NCBI GenBank assembly: GCA_019638615.1
Contig: JAHBTL010000018.1
Location: 1 to 64,000 of the forward strand
From: Chitinophagaceae bacterium
GTDB lineage: Bacteria > Bacteroidota > Bacteroidia > Chitinophagales > Chitinophagaceae
Length of the DNA stretch: 64,000 nt
Direction of reading: 5' to 3'
Shown here: positions 1 through 7,192 of the stretch, piece by piece
Layout of the letters: each line of letters opens with the position of its first letter
Numbering within the stretch: the first letter of the stretch is position 1
Made by a program: the position numbers and the translations under genes
Notes under the pieces: model-generated
What the model saw: only the letters and a program-made list of their open reading frames with translations
Database searches by the model: none
Told to the model about the DNA's origin: nothing

Positions 1-60
1 AAGCCAAAGGCCGCTTAGCCTGATTACAGGAACTGTGGTTTGACTCTGGAGTTGATGAAG
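1..60 (-). pseudogene. symE-like remnant cut by the window edge
   Basis: Read leftward, bases 1-60 encode a fragment resembling the core of the intact symE-like gene at 2466-2681 (the VPVIRLSGLWL segment). An in-frame stop lies just upstream at 61-63 and no start codon precedes the homologous part, so the N-terminus is degenerate. The fragment continues past the left edge, so the C-terminal half is not visible. It is one of three same-orientation copies in the first 2.7 kb. Confidence 0.55.
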
Positions 61-128
61 TTAAATACAAAAGCTGACGACTATTCATCTGACCGGATTG
101 AAGCTGAGGCTTGCAAATAGCTGACGCT

Positions 129-174
129 ACAATGCCCAGCCCAACTTGCATAAAACTCAATGCTGAGCGATTGT
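129..174. repeat. Inverted repeat downstream of the small zeta-linked gene
   Basis: ACAATGCCCAGC at 129-140 pairs imperfectly with GCTGAGCGATTGT at 162-174, giving a hairpin of about 11 pairs with one bulge and a loop of about 21 bases. There is no clear T-run on either side, so it is a structured intergenic site rather than a confident terminator. Confidence 0.35.
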
Positions 175-178
175 GCTT

Positions 179-331
179 CTATTCTGGTTTAACTTTTACA
201 ATCTTATTGTCTTGCATAATAACAAGCTCAGTATTCTTTTGCTTTTTGAATTCAATTAGTTTTTCATAAACTTTTTCGAGTCCTAAAAGTATTTTATTAT
301 AAAGTTCCGTTTGCTTTTCAGTTGTTGTCAT
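179..331 (-). CDS. Small 50-aa protein overlapping the zeta-toxin-like gene
   Basis: An ATG at 331-329 opens a 50-codon frame ending in TAG at 179. The product begins MTTTEKQTELYNKILL, is rich in Lys and Glu, and looks mostly helical. Its start overlaps the last 14 bases of the upstream zeta-toxin-like gene, so the two are probably translationally coupled. Small proteins next to zeta-family kinases are often antitoxins, but those usually precede the toxin, whereas this one follows it. The antitoxin role is therefore inference only; no family is recognised. Confidence 0.55.
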   Translation of the reverse strand: MTTTEKQTELYNKILLGLEKVYEKLIEFKKQKNTELVIMQDNKIVKVKPE

Positions 332-902
332 AATACTTTTTTAGAAGAGTGAATTTTGAGTTATCAATAATTTCTAATTCTTTTTCAATGGTTTTCCTTG
401 CGATTAGAACGTGTTTGCCAAATGAATTGTCAAAAATTAATGCGCCGTCAACAATAGGAAGATAAATATCAAACAGATTTTTTATCCCTTTTATATATCG
501 TCTCTCTATAACATCTGTTTCAATGTTGTGTCCGCCTTCAGAAACTCTAATTCTAACACGTTCTTTAGCCAGTTCTGCGTTTTGAAGCCAAAAGAAAAGT
601 AATGTTGTCGTAAATCCCTTTTGCTTCGCTTCTTCAACCTTCTGTTTGTAGCTTCTTGTTGATAAAGTTGTCTCAAAAGCAAAATTTTCGCTGCTGTCTA
701 ATAGTTCTGCTATCCTGTTTAACATTATTCGTCCTGCTTCAAAAGCTACTTTTTCTGGTTGAAAAGGAGAAAGGCCTTTAGCAATTTCGTCAGCATTTAC
801 AAACTCTTTACAGTCAATAATCTCAGGTAAAATTGTAAATGAAGCCGTAGTCTTTCCTGCTCCATTGCAACCAGCGATTATGTAAAGATTTTTGTCAGCC
901 AT
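318..902 (-). CDS. Zeta-toxin-like P-loop kinase
   Basis: A 194-residue P-loop protein with a Walker A at residues 11-18 (GCNGAGKT), a VNADEIA segment at about 36-42 where zeta toxins carry the catalytic Asp, and FETTLST near 75. This is the layout of the zeta toxin/chloramphenicol phosphotransferase-like group. Zeta toxins phosphorylate UDP-N-acetyl sugars and block peptidoglycan synthesis. The length fits the compact stand-alone bacterial family. A 50-aa gene overlaps its 3' end. It lies in an accessory block with symE-like and Bro-N genes. Whether it acts as a toxin or as a metabolic or repair kinase cannot be read from the sequence. Confidence 0.75.
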   Translation of the reverse strand: MADKNLYIIAGCNGAGKTTASFTILPEIIDCKEFVNADEIAKGLSPFQPEKVAFEAGRIMLNRIAELLDSSENFAFETTLSTRSYKQKVEEAKQKGFTTTLLFFWLQNAELAKERVRIRVSEGGHNIETDVIERRYIKGIKNLFDIYLPIVDGALIFDNSFGKHVLIARKTIEKELEIIDNSKFTLLKKYYDNN

Positions 903-975
903 AGCTACAAATTTACAGAATTAGTTTCTGTAAATTTATTGTCTTTTCAAGCCGGGTAATGTCTGATCGCATATC

Positions 976-1042
976 TCCTAACGGTTGAGCATTTGTGTTT
1001 GTGGCGGAATTTGGAAAACGTCCCGCTGGGAACAAATACCCA
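976..1042. other. Degenerate attC-like hairpin upstream of the zeta gene
   Basis: CTAACGGTTGAGC is followed by CATTTGT ... GGCGG, a spacer, and CCGC ... ACAAAT, so ATTTGT/ACAAAT and GCGG/CCGC can pair. It shares the AACGGTT, CATTTGT and GTGGCGG blocks with the better attC-like site at 14335-14428, but no ACCGTT partner closes the far side. It may be a degraded recombination site or only a common intergenic repeat. Confidence 0.25.
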
Positions 1043-1148
1043 ATAAAGATATAAAAGTTCATTGTCAATACTATAGCTCAATCTGTAGTTCTGGCCGGAG
1101 CTACAGATGATAGATAGGTGAAACTAATGCAGTGTAGGCATTATAAAT

Positions 1149-1181
1149 AAAGCCGCCAACCCGAATTGAATTGACGGCTTT
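1149..1181 (-). terminator. Terminator-like hairpin after symE remnant A
   Basis: AAAGCCGCCAA at 1149-1159 pairs with TTGACGGCTTT at 1171-1181 (11 bp with one mismatch, 11-base loop). Read leftward it follows the symE remnant. The T-tract after the stem is interrupted (TTTATTTAT), so termination may be weak. An equivalent hairpin follows the intact symE copy. Confidence 0.55.
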
Positions 1182-1185
1182 TGCT

Positions 1186-1395
1186 TTACTGTTCATCCAG
1201 CCGGATAATGAGTAATTTGTTCATGGTAGTGGCTATTACCCTTTGGTAGGGAGTAAACCCTGATCTGTCGGGGCAAAGCCCGCTTAGTTTGATTACCGGA
1301 ATTGTGGTTTGGCTCCAGCGGTTAATTTTGAGGTCTGGTTGAATTTTCAGGCTACGCAAATCGGGTTGTCTGATTGTTGTATGTTCGTGCTCCCC
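1186..1395 (-). pseudogene. symE-like remnant A, no start codon
   Basis: Read leftward this is an open 69-codon frame ending in TAA at 1186 whose product matches the intact SymE-like protein at 2466-2681 along its length (SLKIQPD, TIPVIKLSGL, GFTP, TTMNKLLIIRLDEQ). The DNA is almost identical over the last 60 bases. It has no plausible initiation codon: the frame opens directly after the stop codon of the Bro-N gene, which is in the same frame. Several family positions have changed, for example WLDRLG to CPDRSG. It is most simply a decayed copy. Confidence 0.65.
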
Positions 1396-2235
1396 TTATT
1401 TCTTTTTCCCTTTTGAGATTTGTTTTCGTTTGGGTGCATTTGGTAAGTAATTCTCTGATGAAACTACTCTTTGTCCTGTCTTTGCTTCAAGGTCTTTTCT
1501 TGCTTTACCTGCAACAGCACCGCCTTGTCGTGCCACTTTTTGATTTTCAATAAACCCTTTCGGATTTTGTGTTCGTACAATTGCAGTGGTGGAAGCCTCG
1601 CCCAACATGGAAAAAATAAGTTCAAGGTCGTTCATGTGGTCCCGTAGGTTTTGACTTTTTAAACCCTTTACTTTTTTGTATTCCGAGGGCGTTAAACCAA
1701 AAGTGGTTTTTGAAATTTCTGCTGTTAGTATGGAATATTCAATCTGTTCTTTTACACCTCTGTTTTTCCATTCTCCGGTCAGTTCTTCACGAATGGCAAT
1801 ACTTCGCATCCGCTTTTCTATCCAGTCATCAGGATAACCTTTGAGTTTGTAAAGCTCTCTTGTTCGTTGTGTTGCCAGTTCGGGGTTTTCAATCTCTTCC
1901 AATCTTTCCGAACCCACTTGTGCTAACCAAAGTTTAAACGGTTCCGCTTTAGGTGATGGAATAGATTGTATGATGCGCAGAAGTCCTTTAGCATCAGCAG
2001 CTTGTATTTTACGCCTCCTGCCGTCAGCAGCCTCCATTTCAACCAGGGGACAAATTGTCCCCCAGTTGGCATTCAACCGGGCATCACGCTTTTTCATCTT
2101 TTTGATGTAATCCTTTACATCTACGGTGTCAGTAAGGGCTTCAATTACATCCTGAACTGAAAAATACCATTTCTGTTCCTGTTCATTCCATTCGGAACGA
2201 ACCTTTTTACTTTCAAAAAGTTTGATGCTTCCCAT
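1396..2235 (-). CDS. Bro-N domain protein (antirepressor-like)
   Basis: A 279-residue protein that opens with a Bro-N-type domain (about residues 5-105; VRSEWNEQEQKWYFSVQDVI, then VKDYIKKMKKRD and a tract ending LLRIIQSIP.PKAEPFKLWLA). The rest is a basic helical region ending in a Lys-rich tail. The Bro-N fold is found in phage antirepressors and in many chromosomal Bacteroidota proteins of unknown role; it is presumed to bind DNA. symE-like sequences flank the gene on both sides in the same orientation, and a symE remnant continues in frame right after its stop codon. The phage link is suggestive only. Confidence 0.7.
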   Translation of the reverse strand: MGSIKLFESKKVRSEWNEQEQKWYFSVQDVIEALTDTVDVKDYIKKMKKRDARLNANWGTICPLVEMEAADGRRRKIQAADAKGLLRIIQSIPSPKAEPFKLWLAQVGSERLEEIENPELATQRTRELYKLKGYPDDWIEKRMRSIAIREELTGEWKNRGVKEQIEYSILTAEISKTTFGLTPSEYKKVKGLKSQNLRDHMNDLELIFSMLGEASTTAIVRTQNPKGFIENQKVARQGGAVAGKARKDLEAKTGQRVVSSENYLPNAPKRKQISKGKKK

Positions 2236-2426
2236 GAGGTAAATTTATACAAATAATCAATCTGGTGAATTCAATTTGCGTGCAATATCCAAGCCAGTAC
2301 GGCACCGGATTTACGACCCATGATTAAATGTAAAAATTATTAACCGGCTTCTGAAATAAATTAGATGTTTTGCAGTTAACGGCACAAGCAGGACTTGGAT
2401 CTGGTACAAGTGCAGACATTGTAAAT

Positions 2427-2459
2427 AAAGCCGCCAATTCGTTATGAACTGACGGCTTT
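2427..2459 (-). terminator. Terminator-like hairpin after the intact symE-like gene
   Basis: AAAGCCGCCA at 2427-2436 pairs with TGACGGCTTT at 2450-2459 with one mismatch. It lies seven bases beyond the symE-like stop codon and matches the hairpin after remnant A, so it travels with the repeat. On the plus strand the stem is followed by a run of six T, so it could also stop rightward transcription. Confidence 0.55.
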
Positions 2460-2465
2460 TTTGCT

Positions 2466-2681
2466 TTACTGTTCATCCAGCCGGATAATGAGTAATTTGT
2501 TCATGGTAGTGACTATTACCCTGCGTTCGGGAGTAAAGCCTAACCTGTCGAGCCAAAGCCCGCTTAGCTTGATTACAGGAATAGTAATCTGGCTGCATTC
2601 GTTAAACCTCGTGTCTGGTTGGATTTTCAGGCTACGCACATCGGGTCGCCTGATTGTTTGCTTCTTCTTGGGTGTTCGCAT
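2466..2681 (-). CDS. symE: SymE-family toxin-like protein
   Basis: A 71-residue basic protein with the SymE hallmark: a beta-rich core reading ITIPVIKLSGLWLDRLGF, then PERRVIVTTMNKLLIIRLDE. SymE of E. coli is an SOS-induced protein with an AbrB-like fold that acts as a type I toxin under control of the antisense RNA SymR; in Bacteroidota, SymE-family genes are common but little studied. This copy has a start codon, a full core and a terminator-like hairpin after it. Its start codon lies in one arm of a perfect 18-bp inverted repeat (2663-2680 and 2720-2737), which suggests RNA-level control. Two decayed copies lie to its left. Confidence 0.72.
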   Translation of the reverse strand: MRTPKKKQTIRRPDVRSLKIQPDTRFNECSQITIPVIKLSGLWLDRLGFTPERRVIVTTMNKLLIIRLDEQ

Positions 2682-2737
2682 AACTTTTAGAAGATTTTAA
2701 AGAAGTAGCCCGGCAGTGCTGCGAACACCCAAGAAGA
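2663..2737 (-). promoter_or_regulatory. 18-bp inverted repeat over the symE start codon
   Basis: Bases 2663-2680 and 2720-2737 are perfect reverse complements separated by 39 bases. The left arm covers two bases of the symE-like ATG (2681-2679) and the next five codons. In a leftward transcript that begins beyond 2737, the 5' leader would pair with the start region and hide it from ribosomes. Alternatively the distal arm is an inverted scrap of another symE copy. Confidence 0.55.
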
Positions 2738-3015
2738 CTTGAGAAGTACAGGACTTGCACCTGCTCTCTACCAGGCATATTGTTAAATAATAAAGTGATC
2801 ATTAAACTGTCTTTTGGGATATTCGCAAGACAAATATAGAAACTTTTTTATACAGTCAAGTGTCAAATGAAATTTTTATTTTCATGAGTGCCAATACGTA
2901 AAGAGTATTGCTAATACAAATCCTATTGCGTTGGCGTGAAATTTTTTGAGTGCTGTTTCCAAATCCTTTCCTATAACGGCTTGAGTATTTCATAAATACC
3001 TTATAGGTGCAGATT
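2738..3015. other. Intergenic, AT-rich, no gene seen
   Basis: This stretch between the symE-like leader and the end of the DUF4435 gene has no credible reading frame. I see no terminator with a clear U-tract for the DUF4435 gene. It should hold the promoter of the symE-like gene on its left part, but no convincing TTTG/TAnnTTTG pair was found. Confidence 0.4.
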
Positions 3016-3927
3016 TTATTTAAGTCTGTTCATAAATTCATTGAACTCCTTTGGTTGCTTTAATCGTGGCGCTAATATAGGAATTGAATTACTTGGGGAT
3101 AATAGTACACAGCATTTGTATTTTTTTTCACCTTTTTGTTTTCCTCGATTAATAATGTCAGGGCTCTTATTTATACAGTTGATCATGTAGGCAAGTTCAA
3201 ATTTCCCCCTAGTATAAGATTTAGGATTATTAATTCGCTTTAATTCGTTTATGATTTTTCTTATTTCTCGTATAATGGTTACAGATGTTACTCCAGTTTT
3301 CCTATCTAAAACTTGAAGAATGTTTGATTTCCTCCTTACATGAAAGGTTTCGTCAATGGTAAACATGTCAGCAATAGTTATATTATTTAAGTTTAAAGGT
3401 TTTTTCATTTTCCTATGATATAAGAAATATGCGGAAAGCAATAGCGATGCTTGATAAAAGGAATTTAATCCAAGCTGAAATTGTTTACTGATAGCATTAT
3501 TAATCTTATCATTATCAAGACCAATTATTTCCCTAATTGAGCGGCTAAATAATGATTTGCTTACCAAGTAATTTTCAATTGAGTAGTGTGTTGTAACGAA
3601 TATGTTTATATCAATTGGATAAGTAATCCTTAAAATATCTGAAAAGTCTTTATCTACAAAGAATATTACTCTCTTTTTAGAATACGCAGTCCAATTGATT
3701 TTAGAATAATTTTCATATACCTTTTCTTTATTCTTTGCCTGATAATAAAATATCCTTCTCTTGTTTCTTCCTCTATTATGTATAAAATTACCATAAAATG
3801 AAGGGTCGTCTTTTCCTTCATGAAAAATATGTATCGAATTGTCCTGTTTATTATATTGCTGTAAGAATGTGGTATAAACAGATGTGTCAGATTTGGCTGC
3901 TCGTCTTAGATATTCTAATAAGTTCAT
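3016..3927 (-). CDS. DUF4435 TOPRIM-like protein, AriB-like
   Basis: A 303-residue protein with the DUF4435 pattern: HEGKDDPSFY at 36-45 supplies the TOPRIM-type Glu, VIFFVDKDF at 87-95 supplies the DxD pair, and YSIENYL at 115-121 is the family signature. In the PARIS defence system, AriB is a DUF4435 TOPRIM nuclease released by the ATPase AriA on sensing phage anti-restriction proteins, after which it cleaves host tRNA and halts growth. Its start overlaps the stop of the ATPase gene by four bases (ATGA), the gene order expected for ariA-ariB. Both genes are visibly AT-rich compared with the Wadjet genes nearby, consistent with transfer. Confidence 0.72.
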   Translation of the reverse strand: MNLLEYLRRAAKSDTSVYTTFLQQYNKQDNSIHIFHEGKDDPSFYGNFIHNRGRNKRRIFYYQAKNKEKVYENYSKINWTAYSKKRVIFFVDKDFSDILRITYPIDINIFVTTHYSIENYLVSKSLFSRSIREIIGLDNDKINNAISKQFQLGLNSFYQASLLLSAYFLYHRKMKKPLNLNNITIADMFTIDETFHVRRKSNILQVLDRKTGVTSVTIIREIRKIINELKRINNPKSYTRGKFELAYMINCINKSPDIINRGKQKGEKKYKCCVLLSPSNSIPILAPRLKQPKEFNEFMNRLK

Positions 3928-5312
3928 TTTTCAAAACTAAATTCTGTTAAACCATGTGCATACTTGTCTAATTCGTTTTCATCAAAGATGAAAGGTGAGT
4001 GCGTAACTGATAATAAGCCCTCGCAATAAGGGTTACTTATAACATCGACTATGAATTTTTTCTGCCATGGCACAGAGAGTGATAGTTCTGGTTCGTCAAT
4101 AATTAAATAAAAATTTTTCTGCTGAGATAAGAATAAATGACTAAATAAAGAAACTATCTGTTTTTCACCGCTAGATAGATCCTTTAATTCGATTATTTCA
4201 GTAGAGCTAACTTTTCCATTTTTTAGGGGCTTTATAGTAATATCAAAATTAATGTTATCGTATATGAATCTTTTGTTTCCAGAATACTTATTACAAATAT
4301 TGATAAAATTTTCTACATCTTTTTCCTCTTCTTTTAGCTCATTGTATATTGTTGACAGCCTGTAGATAAAATAAGCTATTATTTTTGTTTCATCCTTATC
4401 TATTGCTCCTTGAGAATTTATTTCATTTACGAATTGAATTAATCTTGATTTTTCATTTTTTGAAAGAACCGATTCATCAATTCTGTCGAGAATTGACAAG
4501 AGTGCTGTTTCATTAAATTCGTGGATTTGGTTATAGCTAATATTTAAATAGGTTCTATTTATTACATCTCTCAAATAACCGCCAGTAAGATTATTTTTAA
4601 TTTTGTAGGCTAGATTATCCCTTAGTTGAGCTAGTTTATATTTAATCTTATCTTCAACATCTTCCATTCCAAATTCAACTAGTTCAACATAACCTAATTC
4701 TTCATGTGGTCTTAAACCTCGTTTTCTTCTTTTGTATTTTTCAATATCGGATTCCAAATCTGGGAAGATCGCTTTTAAATCTTGCTCTATTCTTCTAAAT
4801 GTAGGCAAATATAATATTTGACAATCAATCAAATTTGATAACCCTTTTTCGGGAATTAACTGTTCAAATAAATTAAGTTGCTCACGATTTATAACATTCA
4901 TCACTTCATAAACAACTGATGCGGGTAAATTTGATGTGTCAGCCCACATTTCCATTTTAATCGGATTTCTGTAGTAGTCGGTCATGTCATTTGAAAGAAT
5001 GAATTCATTTATTCTTTGAATCATTCCAGGAGGATACCGCTTTGTAAGTCTTTTGAATTTGTCACTAGAAAGAATATCAATGTCTTTTCTATTAAGAGTC
5101 CGAGTCTCACCATTTATTTTTGCACTTACTTTTTCAAATCTATATCTAAGTAGCTTTGTCCATTGACGAGATAGAAAATAGTAAATAATATTTACAATAG
5201 TGGTTTTACCTGAACCATTTTCTGCAACCAGAATAAGTTTGTTGTCTTCTATTCTTATGTCGTAATTAAGTTCTCCAAAAAGCCCCTCAATTTTAATTTG
5301 TTCAATTTTCAT
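3924..5312 (-). CDS. ABC-type ATPase, AriA-like
   Basis: A 462-residue ABC/SMC-type ATPase of the AAA_15/AAA_21 group. Walker A is at residues 30-38 (AENGSGKTT), YLPTFRRIE at 168-176, the signature LSSGEKQ at 379-385, Walker B LIIDEPE at 403-409, and an H-switch THSP near 438. The tyrosine/arginine-rich YLPT.RRIE motif is typical of ATPases paired with DUF4435 or TOPRIM nucleases. In PARIS, AriA forms a large propeller-like cage that holds AriB inactive until triggered. The DUF4435 partner follows with a four-base overlap. OLD-family or retron-type ATPases are the main alternatives, but those carry other partners. Confidence 0.72.
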   Translation of the reverse strand: MKIEQIKIEGLFGELNYDIRIEDNKLILVAENGSGKTTIVNIIYYFLSRQWTKLLRYRFEKVSAKINGETRTLNRKDIDILSSDKFKRLTKRYPPGMIQRINEFILSNDMTDYYRNPIKMEMWADTSNLPASVVYEVMNVINREQLNLFEQLIPEKGLSNLIDCQILYLPTFRRIEQDLKAIFPDLESDIEKYKRRKRGLRPHEELGYVELVEFGMEDVEDKIKYKLAQLRDNLAYKIKNNLTGGYLRDVINRTYLNISYNQIHEFNETALLSILDRIDESVLSKNEKSRLIQFVNEINSQGAIDKDETKIIAYFIYRLSTIYNELKEEEKDVENFINICNKYSGNKRFIYDNINFDITIKPLKNGKVSSTEIIELKDLSSGEKQIVSLFSHLFLSQQKNFYLIIDEPELSLSVPWQKKFIVDVISNPYCEGLLSVTHSPFIFDENELDKYAHGLTEFSFEK

Positions 5313-5714
5313 GATTGTTTATAGTTGCTATGTTAAAATTGCACCTACTCCAAAAATATGTGAAAGTTTTAAAGAATGGAAACTTTCATTTTTTTAATAT
5401 CCTCTTGATAATTAGCCTTTTACAAACATTGCTATCCCTTTCTAAAATACAATCCCAATCCTATTTATAAACGCCGTAGCACAATGCCCAATATAGTTCC
5501 AACCGTACAAGCGAGTCCCGACTAAAGTACGGGAGCAACAGCAGCCCAATACCCGCCCGACTGAACGTCGTTCGGGCGGGGTAGTATTGCAGTTGACTCA
5601 CAAAAAAAATATCATATATTTTCCGCCCGCGTAAATCACCGGATATCCCCAACCGCTGCACAACTGCCTATATTGTGTTATTTTGCGTCCCCTTTACAAC
5701 ATTGATCTACCGGC
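5313..5714. other. Divergent intergenic region between PARIS-like and Wadjet genes
   Basis: This gap separates leftward ariA-like and rightward jetA, so it must hold promoters for both. A CAAAAATA box (TATTTTTG read leftward) at 5351-5358 could be the -7 element for the ATPase gene, without a good -33 partner. The short leftward frame at 5461-5661 runs through a hairpin and resembles no protein. The main visible structure is the hairpin at 5547-5589. Confidence 0.4.
5547..5589. repeat. Strong GC-rich hairpin upstream of jetA
   Basis: CCCGCCCGA at 5552-5560 pairs perfectly with TCGGGCGGG at 5572-5580, and CAATA at 5547-5551 pairs with TATTG at 5585-5589 across a GTAG bulge. The loop holds a smaller GAAC/GTTC pairing. 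No T-run follows, so it is not a standard terminator. It is far more GC-rich than the surrounding DNA. Confidence 0.6.
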
Positions 5715-7184
5715 ATGACGAGCGAGCACATAGCATTTTTAATTCAATCATCGCCTGCATTGCAGATGCTGCGGCTGCGTAATGCGGACTGGGTATTGCC
5801 GTTTCTGTATACTGCGTTTAAGGAGCACCGTAAGATGGTGATAAAAGAGGAGCAATTAGTGCCGCTGCTGGCGGAAACCCTGGGCACATACGCGGATGGC
5901 ACGGAAGACCTGGAAGAAGCGCGCATTGAATTTGGCGAGGATGAGGAGAGCCGCAGCCGCAAATACCTGCTGAATTGGGTGCAGAAGCGGATACTGCAGG
6001 ATTTTCCGGATATTGACGGGAATACGAATTACCAGTTGAGCGCTTATACCGAAAAGGTTTTTCAATGGATGCAGAACCTGCAGGCAGGGCAGCACCATGT
6101 GGGCACGGAGAGCCGGTTTAAAATGCTGTTTGCATCGCTGCGCGATATGGTGGAGAATACGGAAGACGACCGCGAGAAAAAATTGCAGATACTCAAGGAT
6201 CGCCGCGCTGAAATTGATAAGGAAATTAAAGCGATTGAGCTGGGTGTGGCGCCGCCACGCTATAGCAATGCGCAGGTGCAGGAGCGGCTCGACCTGTTTG
6301 TGAAGCTGTGCTATGAGCTGATCGGCGATTTTCGCGAAGTGGAAGATAATTTTAAGCAGATACACCGAAACATCGTGGAGCAGCATACCAAAGCGGAACA
6401 AAATAAGGGCGCTATTGTGGGCTTCGCTTTTGAATCGTACGACGCGCTGCGCAGCAGCAACCAGGGAAAAAGCTTTTATGCTTTCTGGGATTTCCTGATC
6501 TCGCGCAACGGGCAGGAAGACTGGCGCAACCTTACGGAACAACTGTTGCTGTTGCTGGAAGACCGTGCACTGGAAAGCGATACTAATTTCCTGCAGAATA
6601 TTAAATCGTTTTTGTTAGAGCAGGGTAAGTCGGTATACGATGCCAATGATAAGATGGCGGAAAAATTGAGCCGCATTATTACGGAAAAAGAAATTGCAAG
6701 GCATCGCCGGTTGCGGCAGCAGATCAGCAGCATAAAAGAGCTGGTGTTTGATTTGATGGATGAAGAAACGATTGATGCGGGACTGGTGGTGGAAGAAGCG
6801 GCGGAAATAAAAATGACGATGGACAGGAAGCTGGTGCTGGAAGAAAAAAAGACGTCGGGTGTATTGAAACAACCTGTTGCGGCGGTGGAAAGCATCGCGG
6901 ATGTGGAACGGTTTAACCGCATGCTGAATACATCGTTCATTGATAAAAAATTATTGTGGGAAAAAGTAGAGCAGGTATTGCAGCACAAACAAACGGCTAC
7001 GTTAAAAGAAATTATTGAAGCCACTTCGCTGGATAACGGACTGGCGGAAGTGATAAGCTATTACAGCTTTTTGAAAGAGAAAGCCAAAAGGGTACAGGTG
7101 ATCGGGTCGGCGGTGGAGCTGATACCGTTGAACAAAGAAGCCACGAAATTTGTGGAAGTGCCTTATTTATTATTCAGTAAATAA
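5715..7184 (+). CDS. jetA: Wadjet system JetA (DUF3375)
   Basis: A 489-residue DUF3375-type protein, with a winged-helix-like N-terminal half (LRLRNADWVLPFLYTAF) and a long helical middle. JetA is the kleisin (MukF-like) subunit of the Wadjet condensin, which recognises and cuts circular plasmid DNA by loop extrusion. It starts the jetABC run: jetB follows after 8 bases and jetB overlaps jetC. DUF3375 with DUF4194, an SMC-like ATPase and a DUF3322/DUF2220 protein defines type I Wadjet. Long frames on the opposite strand are shadows of this biased coding sequence. Confidence 0.88.
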   Translation: MTSEHIAFLIQSSPALQMLRLRNADWVLPFLYTAFKEHRKMVIKEEQLVPLLAETLGTYADGTEDLEEARIEFGEDEESRSRKYLLNWVQKRILQDFPDIDGNTNYQLSAYTEKVFQWMQNLQAGQHHVGTESRFKMLFASLRDMVENTEDDREKKLQILKDRRAEIDKEIKAIELGVAPPRYSNAQVQERLDLFVKLCYELIGDFREVEDNFKQIHRNIVEQHTKAEQNKGAIVGFAFESYDALRSSNQGKSFYAFWDFLISRNGQEDWRNLTEQLLLLLEDRALESDTNFLQNIKSFLLEQGKSVYDANDKMAEKLSRIITEKEIARHRRLRQQISSIKELVFDLMDEETIDAGLVVEEAAEIKMTMDRKLVLEEKKTSGVLKQPVAAVESIADVERFNRMLNTSFIDKKLLWEKVEQVLQHKQTATLKEIIEATSLDNGLAEVISYYSFLKEKAKRVQVIGSAVELIPLNKEATKFVEVPYLLFSK

Positions 7185-7192
7185 CATTGTAA

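Noticed and set aside
5461-5661. Leftward 66-codon frame between the PARIS-like and Wadjet genes
   Set aside because: It runs through a GC-rich hairpin and matches no family.
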